This document shows, one piece after another, positions 50,708 to 58,793 of a DNA stretch of 64,000 nucleotides. Within the stretch, counting starts at the first letter, position 1. Each line of letters opens with the position of its first letter. The translations under genes and the position numbers were made by a program. The notes under the pieces are model-generated. The model was not told the DNA's origin and ran no database searches. It was given only the letters and a program-made list of their open reading frames with translations. The DNA comes from a virus: positions 62,001 to 126,000 of the IMG/VR virus record IMGVR_UViG_3300034072_001021. One strand, 5' to 3'.

Positions 50708-51626
50708 GTGAACCCCATTTATCGATTAGTCCGCGGAACCCATTGCAGGAGTTCTCCAAGGATTTGACATCACGTAAGTGCTCAGAGAGACAGTGACCGT
50801 TATACGGACAAGTCGAGCAGATAGGATTGCTATTGACTCGAGACTTCTCCAACTCACACCATTGCCGATATGCATCAAGGCTATCGAGCGTCAAGAAAAA
50901 CTCATTGTCGTTCTCATCGAACTCCAGTACAGCATAGTCGCCAGTCGGAGTGATGTAGACATGGTCATCACTGTACGCGTTACGAGTCTTCTCAAACGCT
51001 TCTTTGACCTGCGTCTCGTTTTCGAAGTAGAAGGTTCGTTCAGGATGTTCGATAACTGCCCAGACGAACTCTTCAAACTCCTTGTACGTCACATTTTGCT
51101 GGTTTGCCTGATTCGAGCTGTAAGGCTTGATCTCAGCGCTTTTCAGGTTACCCAGGAGGTTCATCGTCTGAACGTACAAGTCGGGCGTGACGGTGTCCAG
51201 AAAGGCCCTAGAAGCCAATGTCAGCACATTGAACGGCTGAGTCATCAGTAACATGTTCTGCAACACGTTCTCGTTACGCTCACGTGCACCGAAATCGTAA
51301 GACACTGAGAACTCGTAACACTGATCATGGACAATGTCAGGCATGAACGACAAGTTGGTCTGTATCACGATGTCATCGATACCACGTGCGTAGAGGATAT
51401 CGAGGATAGTGTACAGATACTCTTCCTTGAGTAGTAGAACTTCGCCACCATAGAGGTCAACGTGCCCGATGGTATAATGTTCCATGATCTCGTCAATCAT
51501 AGCCGCTACACGATCAGGACTGATGCACGTAACATCAGACAATTGCGTTGGTGTTAGGTAGCAGAAATCACACCGGAAGTTGCAGTAGTACCATGGATTC
51601 AGTGACACATTTAGATGCGTTTTCAT
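50664..51626 (-). CDS. radical SAM/SPASM enzyme C
   Basis: 320 aa. The 4Fe-4S motif is C15-NFR-C19-DF-C22, followed by HVDLYGGEVLLL (the GGE motif that contacts the SAM amino group, residues 56-67). The C-terminus has CSTCPYNGHCLSEH and a later SCNGF, a SPASM-type layout (about 268-295). It overlaps both neighbours: the ATG shares ATGA with the stop of the 43-aa gene, and its end covers the start of B. Family knowledge: peptide-modifying radical SAM enzymes have this domain order. Confidence 0.85.
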   Translation of the reverse strand: MKTHLNVSLNPWYYCNFRCDFCYLTPTQLSDVTCISPDRVAAMIDEIMEHYTIGHVDLYGGEVLLLKEEYLYTILDILYARGIDDIVIQTNLSFMPDIVHDQCYEFSVSYDFGARERNENVLQNMLLMTQPFNVLTLASRAFLDTVTPDLYVQTMNLLGNLKSAEIKPYSSNQANQQNVTYKEFEEFVWAVIEHPERTFYFENETQVKEAFEKTRNAYSDDHVYITPTGDYAVLEFDENDNEFFLTLDSLDAYRQWCELEKSRVNSNPICSTCPYNGHCLSEHLRDVKSLENSCNGFRGLIDKWGSHENGIRVGSTPATS

Positions 51627-51754
51627 TTAGCTGCTCGTATGATCATGGTAATGGTCGACAGCTTAAACAAGTCCTCAACTAACCAGATGAACAGTGGTTC
51701 TTTTTCGACATACAGGTTCTTGAGATGATAATCGATGAATTCTTCTGTTCTCAT
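51623..51754 (-). CDS. tiny protein between radical SAM genes (43 aa)
   Basis: Found by direct reading. ATG at 51754 two bases after the stop of gene D, and its TGA overlaps the ATG of gene C (ATGA). Sequence: MRTEEFIDYHLKNLYVEKEP then LFIWLVEDLFKLSTITMIIR and AAK. The tight coupling supports it; no strong ribosome binding site is seen, so it may depend on re-initiation. It may be a small binding partner (RRE-like helper or leader), or a substrate; there is no Cys, Ser-rich or repeat core, so a peptide substrate role is less likely. Confidence 0.55.
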   Translation of the reverse strand: MRTEEFIDYHLKNLYVEKEPLFIWLVEDLFKLSTITMIIRAAK

Positions 51755-51756
51755 GA

Positions 51757-52845
51757 TTAGCCCTTAGCAATGAGCTGTACGGATTCGTCCACGTAAGGCG
51801 TAGGGGTCATGTATTCTGACATCCCGTTGATCTCGATGATACGTGGAGCCAATGTCTTCATCTTCTTGCAGTGGTGTTCTACCAGCCCCATCTTTTTGGT
51901 ATCTGCAATGGTCTTCTTGCAACCATTGCAGATGCTGAACATAGGACAGACATAGCACGACTGCTTCATGGTCTGAATATCGTCAGCCTCTTGAAGAGGT
52001 GTGAAGAATTCGCCAGCCATTTCTTTTTCGAAGTCGACGGGATATGCGCCATCATCACCAAACGCACCACACGTGAAGTACCCACCGCCTGGCTGCATGG
52101 CACGGATACCTTCATCGCAGTTTCTGGCTAGTGGGCAAGTGGTGTTGGCAGACTTCAATCGCCGAGCCATCTGTTTGGTATTGTACTCCCACTCCATTAG
52201 GCCTGCATCGTAGATCTGAATGTAGTGTTCGTACATATCCGCTTGAGTGAAGAAATTATCCTCACTGCCCATGACGATGCCACGATTATTGATCTTGGGA
52301 CCAGAAGCCATGACGTAATTGATCTTGGCTTCTACACCGAGTTCCTTAGCCAACCTGACAGTATCAAGAACGGAGTGACGATTGTCTTCATCAATGACCG
52401 CAATGAAGTCAAGGCTGTATCCGATCATCTCTGTAAACAGTGCGTTTACATTCCTGAAGTCTTCTTCAGTGAAGACCGTGCCATCGCCCTTGATGCGTTT
52501 GTCACCATATTGGAATGATGTGGTGATGCCTAGACGTGGATGACGGAACAATTCTGTCCACAGCTCAGGCTTCTTGTAGAACGGCCAAAGGTTACTGGTG
52601 AAACTGATACTTGCCTCAGAACCCAGACGATCCAGCATCGCAATCATCTCCCAGTAATACTCAGGAGGCATCATGAGCGGATCACCACCATTCACAATGA
52701 TGGTCCGTGTCTCTGGATAACGAGTGATGAAACGTTCGATGTCAGCAATGGTGACAATGTCATCACGGTTATCTGACAGGTGAGTACTTGAGCAGAACGT
52801 GCACCTGAAGTTACAGGCTACCGTCGGCTTAACGATAAGATCCAT
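51757..52845 (-). CDS. radical SAM/SPASM enzyme D (anSME-like architecture)
   Basis: 362 aa. C11-NFR-C15-TF-C18 at the N-terminus, IIVNGGDPLMMPP (GG-D/E-P) at 48-60, then CPLARNCDEGIRAMQPGGGY with a following FTCGAF. The C-terminal SPASM is CYVCPMFSICNGCKKTIADT followed by HHCKK. The C-x-x-C-x-5-C-x-x-C-x(n)-C series is typical of anSME and peptide maturases carrying two auxiliary clusters. The clearest match to the SPASM family in the window. It starts 4 bases after the SH3-like gene. Confidence 0.87.
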   Translation of the reverse strand: MDLIVKPTVACNFRCTFCSSTHLSDNRDDIVTIADIERFITRYPETRTIIVNGGDPLMMPPEYYWEMIAMLDRLGSEASISFTSNLWPFYKKPELWTELFRHPRLGITTSFQYGDKRIKGDGTVFTEEDFRNVNALFTEMIGYSLDFIAVIDEDNRHSVLDTVRLAKELGVEAKINYVMASGPKINNRGIVMGSEDNFFTQADMYEHYIQIYDAGLMEWEYNTKQMARRLKSANTTCPLARNCDEGIRAMQPGGGYFTCGAFGDDGAYPVDFEKEMAGEFFTPLQEADDIQTMKQSCYVCPMFSICNGCKKTIADTKKMGLVEHHCKKMKTLAPRIIEINGMSEYMTPTPYVDESVQLIAKG

Positions 52846-52849
52846 TGCG

Positions 52850-53086
52850 TCACCGATTGTGCGGAAATGGTTTTTGTTTCATCAGTTCTGTCGCTTTGGC
52901 TGAGAATGGTTCTGAACCATCTTCCCTTGCAGACAACACATAAGCGAATTCTTTACCTGGACGATGTTCTAGCACGTAGAGTTTATCGCCGTGACGAGCA
53001 TGTAGAAACGCAGGATGATCACCGCATGCATCGGTTTGAATAACACATCCGGCGTACGCAACATCACCAACCTTGAAAAGAGCCAT
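52850..53086 (-). CDS. small SH3-like hypothetical protein (78 aa)
   Basis: Starts at the ATG at 53086 with GGAG upstream; the frame extends eight codons further into the promoter region. Strand-rich: FKVGDVAYAGCVIQTDACGD, then HARHGDKLYVLEHRPGKEFA and SAREDGSEPFSAKATELM. The V-G-D start and the KLYVLE and FAYVLS strands suggest a small beta barrel. First gene of the minus-strand part of the island (53.1 to 45.9 kb), probably made together with enzymes D, C, B and A. It might be a recognition or binding module; unproven. Confidence 0.5.
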   Translation of the reverse strand: MALFKVGDVAYAGCVIQTDACGDHPAFLHARHGDKLYVLEHRPGKEFAYVLSAREDGSEPFSAKATELMKQKPFPHNR

Positions 53087-53119
53087 GGTCAACTCCATTA
53101 AAATTATCATACCGATTAG

Positions 53120-53167
53120 CCTGTTATGTTTTAAATACTCGGTATTTTCTATAGACCATAACAGGAG
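53120..53167. promoter_or_regulatory. divergent control region with nested palindromes
   Basis: Outer inverted repeat CCTGTTATG (53120-53128) / CATAACAGG (53157-53165) and inner AAATAC-TCG-GTATTT (53133-53147), in an AT-rich gap between divergent genes. The right outer arm overlaps the AGGAG ribosome binding site of the ATP-grasp gene. It could be an operator for both directions or a translation-blocking hairpin. Confidence 0.55.
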
Positions 53168-53169
53168 CC

Positions 53170-54186
53170 ATGGAAATGGACAAAGTACACATTGTTGTTA
53201 GCCGTCTGATGAACAACTTCGGTATCCTTCCTCAGGGTATTGTGATCGGTGGAAAACGCGTGTTCTTCCATAACGACCCGCGCATGTCGGCTGATGGAGA
53301 CACCGTCCACTTTAACTTCGATTACATGATCACCGACGGTACCATCAAGATCGACAGTGACGTAGATGCAGAGAGTATTGTTCCTGCGCACATGTTGTCG
53401 ATCACCAAGCGGTATAACAAGTTCGAGCAAATGACCCGCCTTCGCAACTTTGCTACCGAGCAAGCAAAGAAGGGCAAGTTCGACATCGACAACTTCGTTG
53501 TGCCGGGTGTCTGGTACAACAAACAACAATCCGGTCTGTCTAACCTGGTCATTCCAGATGAAGAGACGGTCATTGTCAAACCGGCCGATGGTGCTCGTGG
53601 TATCGGTCAGTTCATGGTGAAACTGGATAAGATCCCATTCGTGGTATTTGTCGAGACACTCGATCGGTACCGCTTAGGGAAAATAACTGAAGAGCAGTTT
53701 TGGTTAGGACTCAATAAGTTCTCAGGTTGCTATGTCTATTCCACGGCTGGCGAACATTACGAGAACGAAGGTCTTCTTTCCCTGAAGAACCAAGGCTACG
53801 TAGTTCAGGGTTTTGTTAAAGACGTCTGCTCTGAATACCGACTCTTGACCGATCTTGATGGTAAGATCGCTTACTGTCAAATGCGAGGTATCCGCGATAA
53901 AGATCAGTCTGAATTCCCTCAGGCTACTGGGTCGGACACCAACAGCATCGAGGGCAGTGATATCGTCCCTATCGATGAAGTCGTTAATAAACGCACTCTC
54001 AGAGATCTGAATGCGGTTGCATCAAAAGTCGTTGGGCCTCTCAGTTCTATCGATCTCTTCTTAACCGAAGATGGTCGTTGGGGGATCTTCGAGTACTGCA
54101 ACCAGTTCGGCATCAAGGGCGTTCCAATGGAGACGACGTTCAAACTCCATTACGACTTTATTGAACGACTCATTGGAGATAAGTGA
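53170..54186 (+). CDS. ATP-grasp ligase
   Basis: 338 aa; CAGGAG just upstream (a second ATG two codons later is equally placed). Residues about 90-130 form a cap, then VIVKPADGARGIGQFMVKLD is the ATP-grasp glycine-rich loop, VVQGFVKDVCSEYRLLTDLD the central strand with the E-x-R pair, and IDLFLTEDGRWGIFEYCNQF the D ... E-x-C-N-Q metal-binding end (family E-x-N). It forms amide or ester bonds using ATP. It is the only plus-strand enzyme in the island, divergent from the SH3-like gene. Role similar to RimK or microviridin-type ligases is possible; substrate unknown. Confidence 0.8.
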   Translation: MEMDKVHIVVSRLMNNFGILPQGIVIGGKRVFFHNDPRMSADGDTVHFNFDYMITDGTIKIDSDVDAESIVPAHMLSITKRYNKFEQMTRLRNFATEQAKKGKFDIDNFVVPGVWYNKQQSGLSNLVIPDEETVIVKPADGARGIGQFMVKLDKIPFVVFVETLDRYRLGKITEEQFWLGLNKFSGCYVYSTAGEHYENEGLLSLKNQGYVVQGFVKDVCSEYRLLTDLDGKIAYCQMRGIRDKDQSEFPQATGSDTNSIEGSDIVPIDEVVNKRTLRDLNAVASKVVGPLSSIDLFLTEDGRWGIFEYCNQFGIKGVPMETTFKLHYDFIERLIGDK

Positions 54187-54187
54187 C

Positions 54188-54376
54188 ATGTCTCAAGATT
54201 CAGTTGAAATGAAGTACGATCCAGCTGATGGCGGCATGGCCCCGTCCCCGAACATTGCCAGTCATTGGCGTACGTTCAATGGCGACACCGCATGGATGTA
54301 CAATCCGTGGACAGGTGAGCTGCGGGATGCACGCGATGTGGGTTCCGATCCACAAGGCATACTGATCACTCCGTAA
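54188..54376 (+). CDS. small protein following the ATP-grasp gene (62 aa)
   Basis: TTGGAG lies 8 bases before the ATG at 54188, one base after the ligase stop. Sequence runs MSQDSVEMKYDPADGGMAPS, then NIASHWRTFNGDTAWMYNPW, ending in an Asp/Gly-rich TGELRDARDVGSDPQGILIT. Not recognised. It could be a ligase substrate or an unrelated small phage protein. No Cys, and no repeated core motif. Ends at the convergent hairpin. Confidence 0.5.
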   Translation: MSQDSVEMKYDPADGGMAPSPNIASHWRTFNGDTAWMYNPWTGELRDARDVGSDPQGILITP

Positions 54377-54383
54377 TAGCGGA

Positions 54384-54412
54384 CATAGGGGAGGGCTGAG
54401 CCCTCCCCTATG
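54384..54412. terminator. bidirectional hairpin terminator
   Basis: Perfect 13-bp stem CATAGGGGAGGGC / GCCCTCCCCTATG with a TGA loop between the ATP-grasp unit and radical SAM gene E. Confidence 0.75.
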
Positions 54413-54415
54413 CCG

Positions 54416-55411
54416 TTACTTCAGGATAACGTCGTACATCGCCTTAATGCGGCAACTATCATCCAGACCATCCTCGATAAATGAATGATGGAGGAAGCAG
54501 CGCATACCACAGCGGGAGTAATACTCACACGCAAAGCAGTTGTACTTCTCAACGAAACGAAGCTCGGCCTCGTCCTTTGCCATCAGTCCCTCTTTCTCAT
54601 CGAGAATAGAGTTCTTCCCGGCTTCACTCCAGCAGGTCGTCACCACATTGTCTTTGTTGACAATCTTGGTGGAACGACAGGTGGTCTCGTTGAACTTGTT
54701 TTCCTTCCAGTCCTTGATCGGATAGGAATTCGGGTACCGTTCATTGAGATGGATGTAGAGCTTACTGATCAGATCCTCGTCGGGCTGAAGATGCTCGTAC
54801 ATGTGACTCGGGATGTAATGGTCAAAGTAGACATTGAAGTTCTCACAGAGCCAGTCCACCTCGGCACCCTCTTTACCTTCTAGGAATGACTCGATGTTCT
54901 GCTTAGTGATCACGACATTGACTGTCTTGACGTAATCCTTGACTTTCACCAGGTTCTCGAAGAACTTCTTACGGTCTTCTGGGTTGAAACGCCCCGCAGG
55001 ATCGTAGGAGGTTGCAACGATACAGTTACCGTGCTTACGAAGGCGCTCAACAAGCGCTATAAGTCGATTTACGTGATAGTAGACAAGGTTGGTACCCAAG
55101 ACCAAGATAGCGTCGTCATAGTACTCCAGAACCCGTTTACCGGCTTCGTAGAATGCGTCGAACAACGAATCAGGATATTGGTCAAGGAACAACTCACCGC
55201 CAGTGAAATTGACGACGTACTGATCAGTTGGACTGGTATTGGCCAGCAACTGATCTACCTTGCCATGAATGTCAGTCATTCCGACAATAGAATCGTGATC
55301 TTGGTGGCAGAATGAACATCTCAGATTACAGTACTCAAAGAAAATAAGATGAGCCTCCTTTCGGAGGCCCTTCTTTTCCCTGAGTATGTCTACGACAGGG
55401 ATCAACTCCAT
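54416..55411 (-). CDS. radical SAM/SPASM enzyme E
   Basis: 331 aa. The SAM-cluster motif is C28-NLR-C32-SF-C35, VNFTGGELFLDQ the GGE motif (about 66-77). CRSTKIVNKDNVVTTCWSEA and CFACEYYSRCGMRCFLHHSF with a final DDSCRIK make the C-terminal SPASM. The N-terminal extension of 27 residues before the first Cys is longer than in A to D. The ATG at 55411 has AGGAG upstream. Its start overlaps the stop of the 351-aa gene by one base, so it is translated with the 55.4-59.3 kb group. Confidence 0.85.
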   Translation of the reverse strand: MELIPVVDILREKKGLRKEAHLIFFEYCNLRCSFCHQDHDSIVGMTDIHGKVDQLLANTSPTDQYVVNFTGGELFLDQYPDSLFDAFYEAGKRVLEYYDDAILVLGTNLVYYHVNRLIALVERLRKHGNCIVATSYDPAGRFNPEDRKKFFENLVKVKDYVKTVNVVITKQNIESFLEGKEGAEVDWLCENFNVYFDHYIPSHMYEHLQPDEDLISKLYIHLNERYPNSYPIKDWKENKFNETTCRSTKIVNKDNVVTTCWSEAGKNSILDEKEGLMAKDEAELRFVEKYNCFACEYYSRCGMRCFLHHSFIEDGLDDSCRIKAMYDVILK

Positions 55412-56466
55412 TACCAGTTGGCTCCTACGAGGGCCTCATTGAGCACAGAGAGATCCGCATTCAGAATGAACCGAATCAGGTTCTCATCGTACTTACCAGT
55501 ATCACGGAAAGCCATAGCAATGCGGTGTTCACCATTGAAGATGGCGTTGACACGCTCCATGCAGACTGCTGGGTCACCCGGATTCTCGACTGCCGACAGC
55601 AGCGAGAGGATCATGGACGCACGCTTGGCAGACGACTCGTCTTCCAGTACGTTCATCAGCGTGATGGCTTCTTTCAGCATGTTCTTCAGCCATGCATCAT
55701 TCGGCTTGAAGTCGTACAGGCCAGGACGCAGCAGTTGCTGGCTAGCCAGATGAGGCATGTTCACGCAGGCCTCGAACACCGTCGGTGCAGTCAGCAGACT
55801 ATCCAGATCACAACCACCTACTTCCCAGAACTTCTCACGAGTCAGGTGACGACCCCAAACTTCCAGCGCATCATGGGCGTTGCTGAGCGCAATGCGACGC
55901 AGGATGTTCTTGATGGTTTTCGGGATCTTGCCAACACGCTGCTCGGTACGCAGACGGATCAGACGCCATTCCAGCGACAAGGCATCCGGATCATCATTGA
56001 CCAGATCGACCATGGCTTCTTGGAAAGCTTCAGTGCGCTTGTAGACTTCTTCCACTTTAGCCGCAGTGAACGTGACAGAGCCGAGTACGTCTACACGAGG
56101 TTCGCCACCGGCACAGATGACAGTGTTGAACGTGGCTTTCTTGCACACCATGATCCAGCGGAAAGTGTCCAGGTCGATCGACGGCATGAGGGCCTTGATC
56201 AACGACGCGTACAGGCGCAGATAGGTGTCGCCATCGCAATAGATCATGGTCTTGTTTTCAGAAGCATGAGCTTCCTTCATTGCAGCCAGGAACTTCTCGA
56301 CGTCTACCGTATCCAGAGAAGTAGCCCAATACAGCTGCTTGCCGACTTCTTCGTGGGCAGCGGGGAAGTACTCATGGCCATGCTCGGGGGAGATGGTGAT
56401 GACATTGTGAGATCGGTCGATCCGACGCTCCGAGTCGACATACGTCGAATTAAACAGATGGTACAT
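55411..56466 (-). CDS. hypothetical protein in the modification island (351 aa)
   Basis: Not recognised. It contains VGKQLYWATSLDTVDVEKFL, TMIYCDGDTYLRLYASLIKA, RWIMVCKKATFNTVICAGGE and a long helical C-terminal half (ITLMNVLEDESSAKRASMIL). The start overlaps the 3' end of the 251-aa gene by 17 bases and the end touches radical SAM gene E, so the three form one translational unit. It has codon bias closer to virion genes than to accessory genes. Perhaps a substrate carrier or scaffold for enzymes E and F (inference). Confidence 0.45.
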   Translation of the reverse strand: MYHLFNSTYVDSERRIDRSHNVITISPEHGHEYFPAAHEEVGKQLYWATSLDTVDVEKFLAAMKEAHASENKTMIYCDGDTYLRLYASLIKALMPSIDLDTFRWIMVCKKATFNTVICAGGEPRVDVLGSVTFTAAKVEEVYKRTEAFQEAMVDLVNDDPDALSLEWRLIRLRTEQRVGKIPKTIKNILRRIALSNAHDALEVWGRHLTREKFWEVGGCDLDSLLTAPTVFEACVNMPHLASQQLLRPGLYDFKPNDAWLKNMLKEAITLMNVLEDESSAKRASMILSLLSAVENPGDPAVCMERVNAIFNGEHRIAMAFRDTGKYDENLIRFILNADLSVLNEALVGANW

Positions 56467-57205
56467 GTTCGATCCCTTTCAAGAGTTCTTGACATTCCAG
56501 CATGGAGCTGCGGGCAGCAGCTTCAAGCTTAGCCACACCGTCCGGCTCTGCAATGGCAAGCAGACCAACGAACAGCGGATTGCGCTTGCTGGCGAAGTGA
56601 TGGAAGAGGTTCTTACCGGCAAAACAATACTTGTCGAACAGCATGGGGTTCCACGACAGTTCTTGTTGCTCTACCGAATTGAAGAAATTGGGGAACAGTT
56701 CATGATCGATCAGTTGGACGAAGTTGATACCGCGCAGGTCTTCACTTTCGTCTTTCTCAAACTGCTCGACCATCGATTTGGTATTCGGTGCAGTGTGCAG
56801 AGCAAACACCATGAGCGACAGAATGCGTTTGAGCCACTGTTCGATGATCTCTTCGTTTTCAGCGATGAAGTTGGCCGGATCGAAGTCCAGGAAATTCATC
56901 TCGCCCCGACAAAGCAGTAGGAGGTTGATCGCAAGATCTTCCATCTCACTGAATTTGACCAACAGCGCACTGTTGAGATACGACTTCAGCAACTCGAGTT
57001 TAGATTCTTGAGTGCTGAACGTAACCCGACAGTTGAGGTTCAAGTTGGTAAGGTACGTGAGGAACGTATCACCTTTGAACGCACTCTTGTCGTAGTCTAC
57101 GACGAATTGCACGTTCTCCTTAAACTTACGTTTCAGGTCATTGATCGGGATTGGGGCAGCGGTTTCGATGATTACCAACTCGCCCTTGTCTTGATTCTCG
57201 CTCAT
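56450..57205 (-). CDS. hypothetical protein in the modification island (251 aa)
   Basis: Not recognised; helical, with IPINDLKRKFKENVQFVVDY, LAINLLLLCRGEMNFLDFDP, ENEEIIEQWLKRILSLMVFA and KNLFHHFASKRNPLFVGLLA. There is no enzymatic motif. It begins 12 bases after the CHxS-tailed gene and overlaps the 351-aa gene, so it is in the same operon as radical SAM enzymes E and F. Its role may be substrate binding; unsupported by motif. Confidence 0.45.
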   Translation of the reverse strand: MSENQDKGELVIIETAAPIPINDLKRKFKENVQFVVDYDKSAFKGDTFLTYLTNLNLNCRVTFSTQESKLELLKSYLNSALLVKFSEMEDLAINLLLLCRGEMNFLDFDPANFIAENEEIIEQWLKRILSLMVFALHTAPNTKSMVEQFEKDESEDLRGINFVQLIDHELFPNFFNSVEQQELSWNPMLFDKYCFAGKNLFHHFASKRNPLFVGLLAIAEPDGVAKLEAAARSSMLECQELLKGIEHVPSV

Positions 57206-57217
57206 GGTCGCTCCTAA

Positions 57218-57757
57218 TTACCGGCGGCCACGGTTACTGTGGCAGCTGCTGTGACAACTGGTGTGGCAGATGGTGTTGGTCAGGGTCAGGGTGGTGAAGC
57301 GGGTATTGAGCGCATATGCGACCCAGAGATCTTCACATGCCTGATTGAAGTCTGCCAAATTCATCTCGTTACCGTTTGCAAACGGCATGGCCACATTATT
57401 GGCAAATGCTGGAACAAACGCAACTACGTTAGCAACTGCTGTTTGATCACTGACTACCGTGGCACCAACTGAGTAGTGCGACATGTAGATCACGATACGA
57501 GTATTACGTACACCACCAAACAGATTGGTCACGTATTTGAGTGCGTTGATGACATTGGTGGCGTTGGTTTTATCCTGATCGCCCCAGCTGTCATTAGTCC
57601 ACGCAGCACCCGGTCCAGCTGTGGTTCCAGCAAACCATTCTGGAAGTGAGTACGCCGGATAGTTGTTGGTGCCCCATGCAATACCGGAAATGGCCCGGTT
57701 TCGAATCAGTGAGTTAGCGTTTGCAGTCATTCGACTGCGGCGCAGTTCTTCAGTCAT
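57218..57757 (-). CDS. CHxS-tailed protein, candidate substrate of the radical SAM island
   Basis: 179 aa. The body (1-163) has a short basic start (TEELRRSRMTANANSLIRNR), an Asn/Ala/Trp-rich part (GIAWGTNNYPAYSLPEWFAG, residues 25-44) and strands with FGGVRNTRIVIYMSHYSVGA. The last 16 residues read CHTS-CHSS-CHSN-RGRR, three tetrapeptide repeats beginning CH, then a basic end. No zinc-finger or heme spacing fits. The gene begins one base after the stop of radical SAM gene F. Cys, His and Ser repeats recall the His-Xaa-Ser and other radical SAM-modified peptides, so I infer that the tail is a modification site. It could also be a virion protein whose tail binds metal. Confidence 0.55.
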   Translation of the reverse strand: MTEELRRSRMTANANSLIRNRAISGIAWGTNNYPAYSLPEWFAGTTAGPGAAWTNDSWGDQDKTNATNVINALKYVTNLFGGVRNTRIVIYMSHYSVGATVVSDQTAVANVVAFVPAFANNVAMPFANGNEMNLADFNQACEDLWVAYALNTRFTTLTLTNTICHTSCHSSCHSNRGRR

Positions 57758-57758
57758 G

Positions 57759-58793
57759 TCACACCTTCAATATCAGGTTTGAATGTTGGTTTCTACCGGA
57801 AAGGTAACGGAGTGTGTTCTTCAAGCCACCGCATCGACCGTTCTGCCAAGGGAGTCTGTGACAATCACCTCCACATAGATCGAACACGTCGCAGCCTAAA
57901 CAACCCGGCTCCCATGTAAGCTCTTTTACAATTTCATTGACTCGACCGTCTGACGTCAAGAACGTCTCTATCGAATCGGTGATTTTGGCGTGGTGTTTTT
58001 GAGTGGCTGCATTAGGGCAGCCGGACAACGTACCATTGGAATTGATTGTGACCAGATTCTGTTCACAGTTCCGACAGTTAGTGTCTACCTTCACCACGTT
58101 CTTCTGGATCTTCTCTTCAAGAATATCCAAGGTCTTTATCCTGACCCGAGGAGAGCGTTCTTTATAACGTTTGAATAGCGCCAGATACCAATTGTCTTGC
58201 TCTTCGTTATTAGGGAAGATGTCAAGGTTCTCAGTAGCGCTGCCATCCAGCGTCAGTCGTTCGAGTGAACACTCTTGAATAGGGAGTGACTCCAGATGGT
58301 CCAAGAACCAATCTGGGGTCTTCTGTATCAGATCTTTACTGACCGATACCTTAACAGCAATACCAATGCCTTCATCGGACAACACTTGAAGGTTGTGCTT
58401 CCAGAGGTCGTATTGTTTCTGGTTGGACCACCTGATCCAATTGTCCCAGCTTGTCCCTATCCAGCTGCCGAAGTAATCCTTGATGAATGCGATCTGCTCA
58501 TCACTCATCTTGAACGTGAGATTACTGTTGGCGCACATGGTTACATTTTCCATGTGTTTGAATCTGTCTGCAAACCGCTTGAGCTTTTCAACAGGAACGA
58601 GGAAAGGCTCACCACCATGAAACTCGAAATGGTACTGTGTATCGTCAGGATATTGCTGGATGAACTGTTCTACCCAGTCGGCGGTTGCTTCTGGATCAAA
58701 CTGTGTTTTGTCGCCATTCTTGCCGTTGGTGAAACAGTGCTGGCAATTCAGGTTACAGGTTCCAGTCGTCTTGACGTAGATGACTTTATTCAT
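57759..58793 (-). CDS. radical SAM/SPASM enzyme F
   Basis: 344 aa. C13-NLN-C17-QH-C20, then YHFEFHGGEPFLVPVEKL with a textbook HGGEPFL motif (57-65). NCRNCEQNLVTINSNGTLSG with the following C-P-N-A, and a dense C-terminal SPASM: CLGCDVFDLCGGDCHRLPWQ and a later RCGGLK. This is the most complete peptide-maturase layout of the six. It is directly followed by the CHxS-tailed gene (1 base) and preceded by the JmjC-like gene (2 bases), which makes it the best candidate for modifying the CHxS tail. Confidence 0.88.
   Translation of the reverse strand: MNKVIYVKTTGTCNLNCQHCFTNGKNGDKTQFDPEATADWVEQFIQQYPDDTQYHFEFHGGEPFLVPVEKLKRFADRFKHMENVTMCANSNLTFKMSDEQIAFIKDYFGSWIGTSWDNWIRWSNQKQYDLWKHNLQVLSDEGIGIAVKVSVSKDLIQKTPDWFLDHLESLPIQECSLERLTLDGSATENLDIFPNNEEQDNWYLALFKRYKERSPRVRIKTLDILEEKIQKNVVKVDTNCRNCEQNLVTINSNGTLSGCPNAATQKHHAKITDSIETFLTSDGRVNEIVKELTWEPGCLGCDVFDLCGGDCHRLPWQNGRCGGLKNTLRYLSGRNQHSNLILKV

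Noticed and set aside
55340-55380. Hairpin GCCTCC-TTTC-GGAGGC followed by a T-rich run on the plus strand
   Set aside because: It lies inside the coding part of radical SAM gene E and no plus-strand gene ends there; probably coincidental with an AGGAGG codon pair.
57218-57757. CHxS tail as heme-binding c-type cytochrome motif
   Set aside because: Cytochrome motif needs C-x-x-C-H; here the order is C-H-x-S-C-H, and there is no signal peptide.
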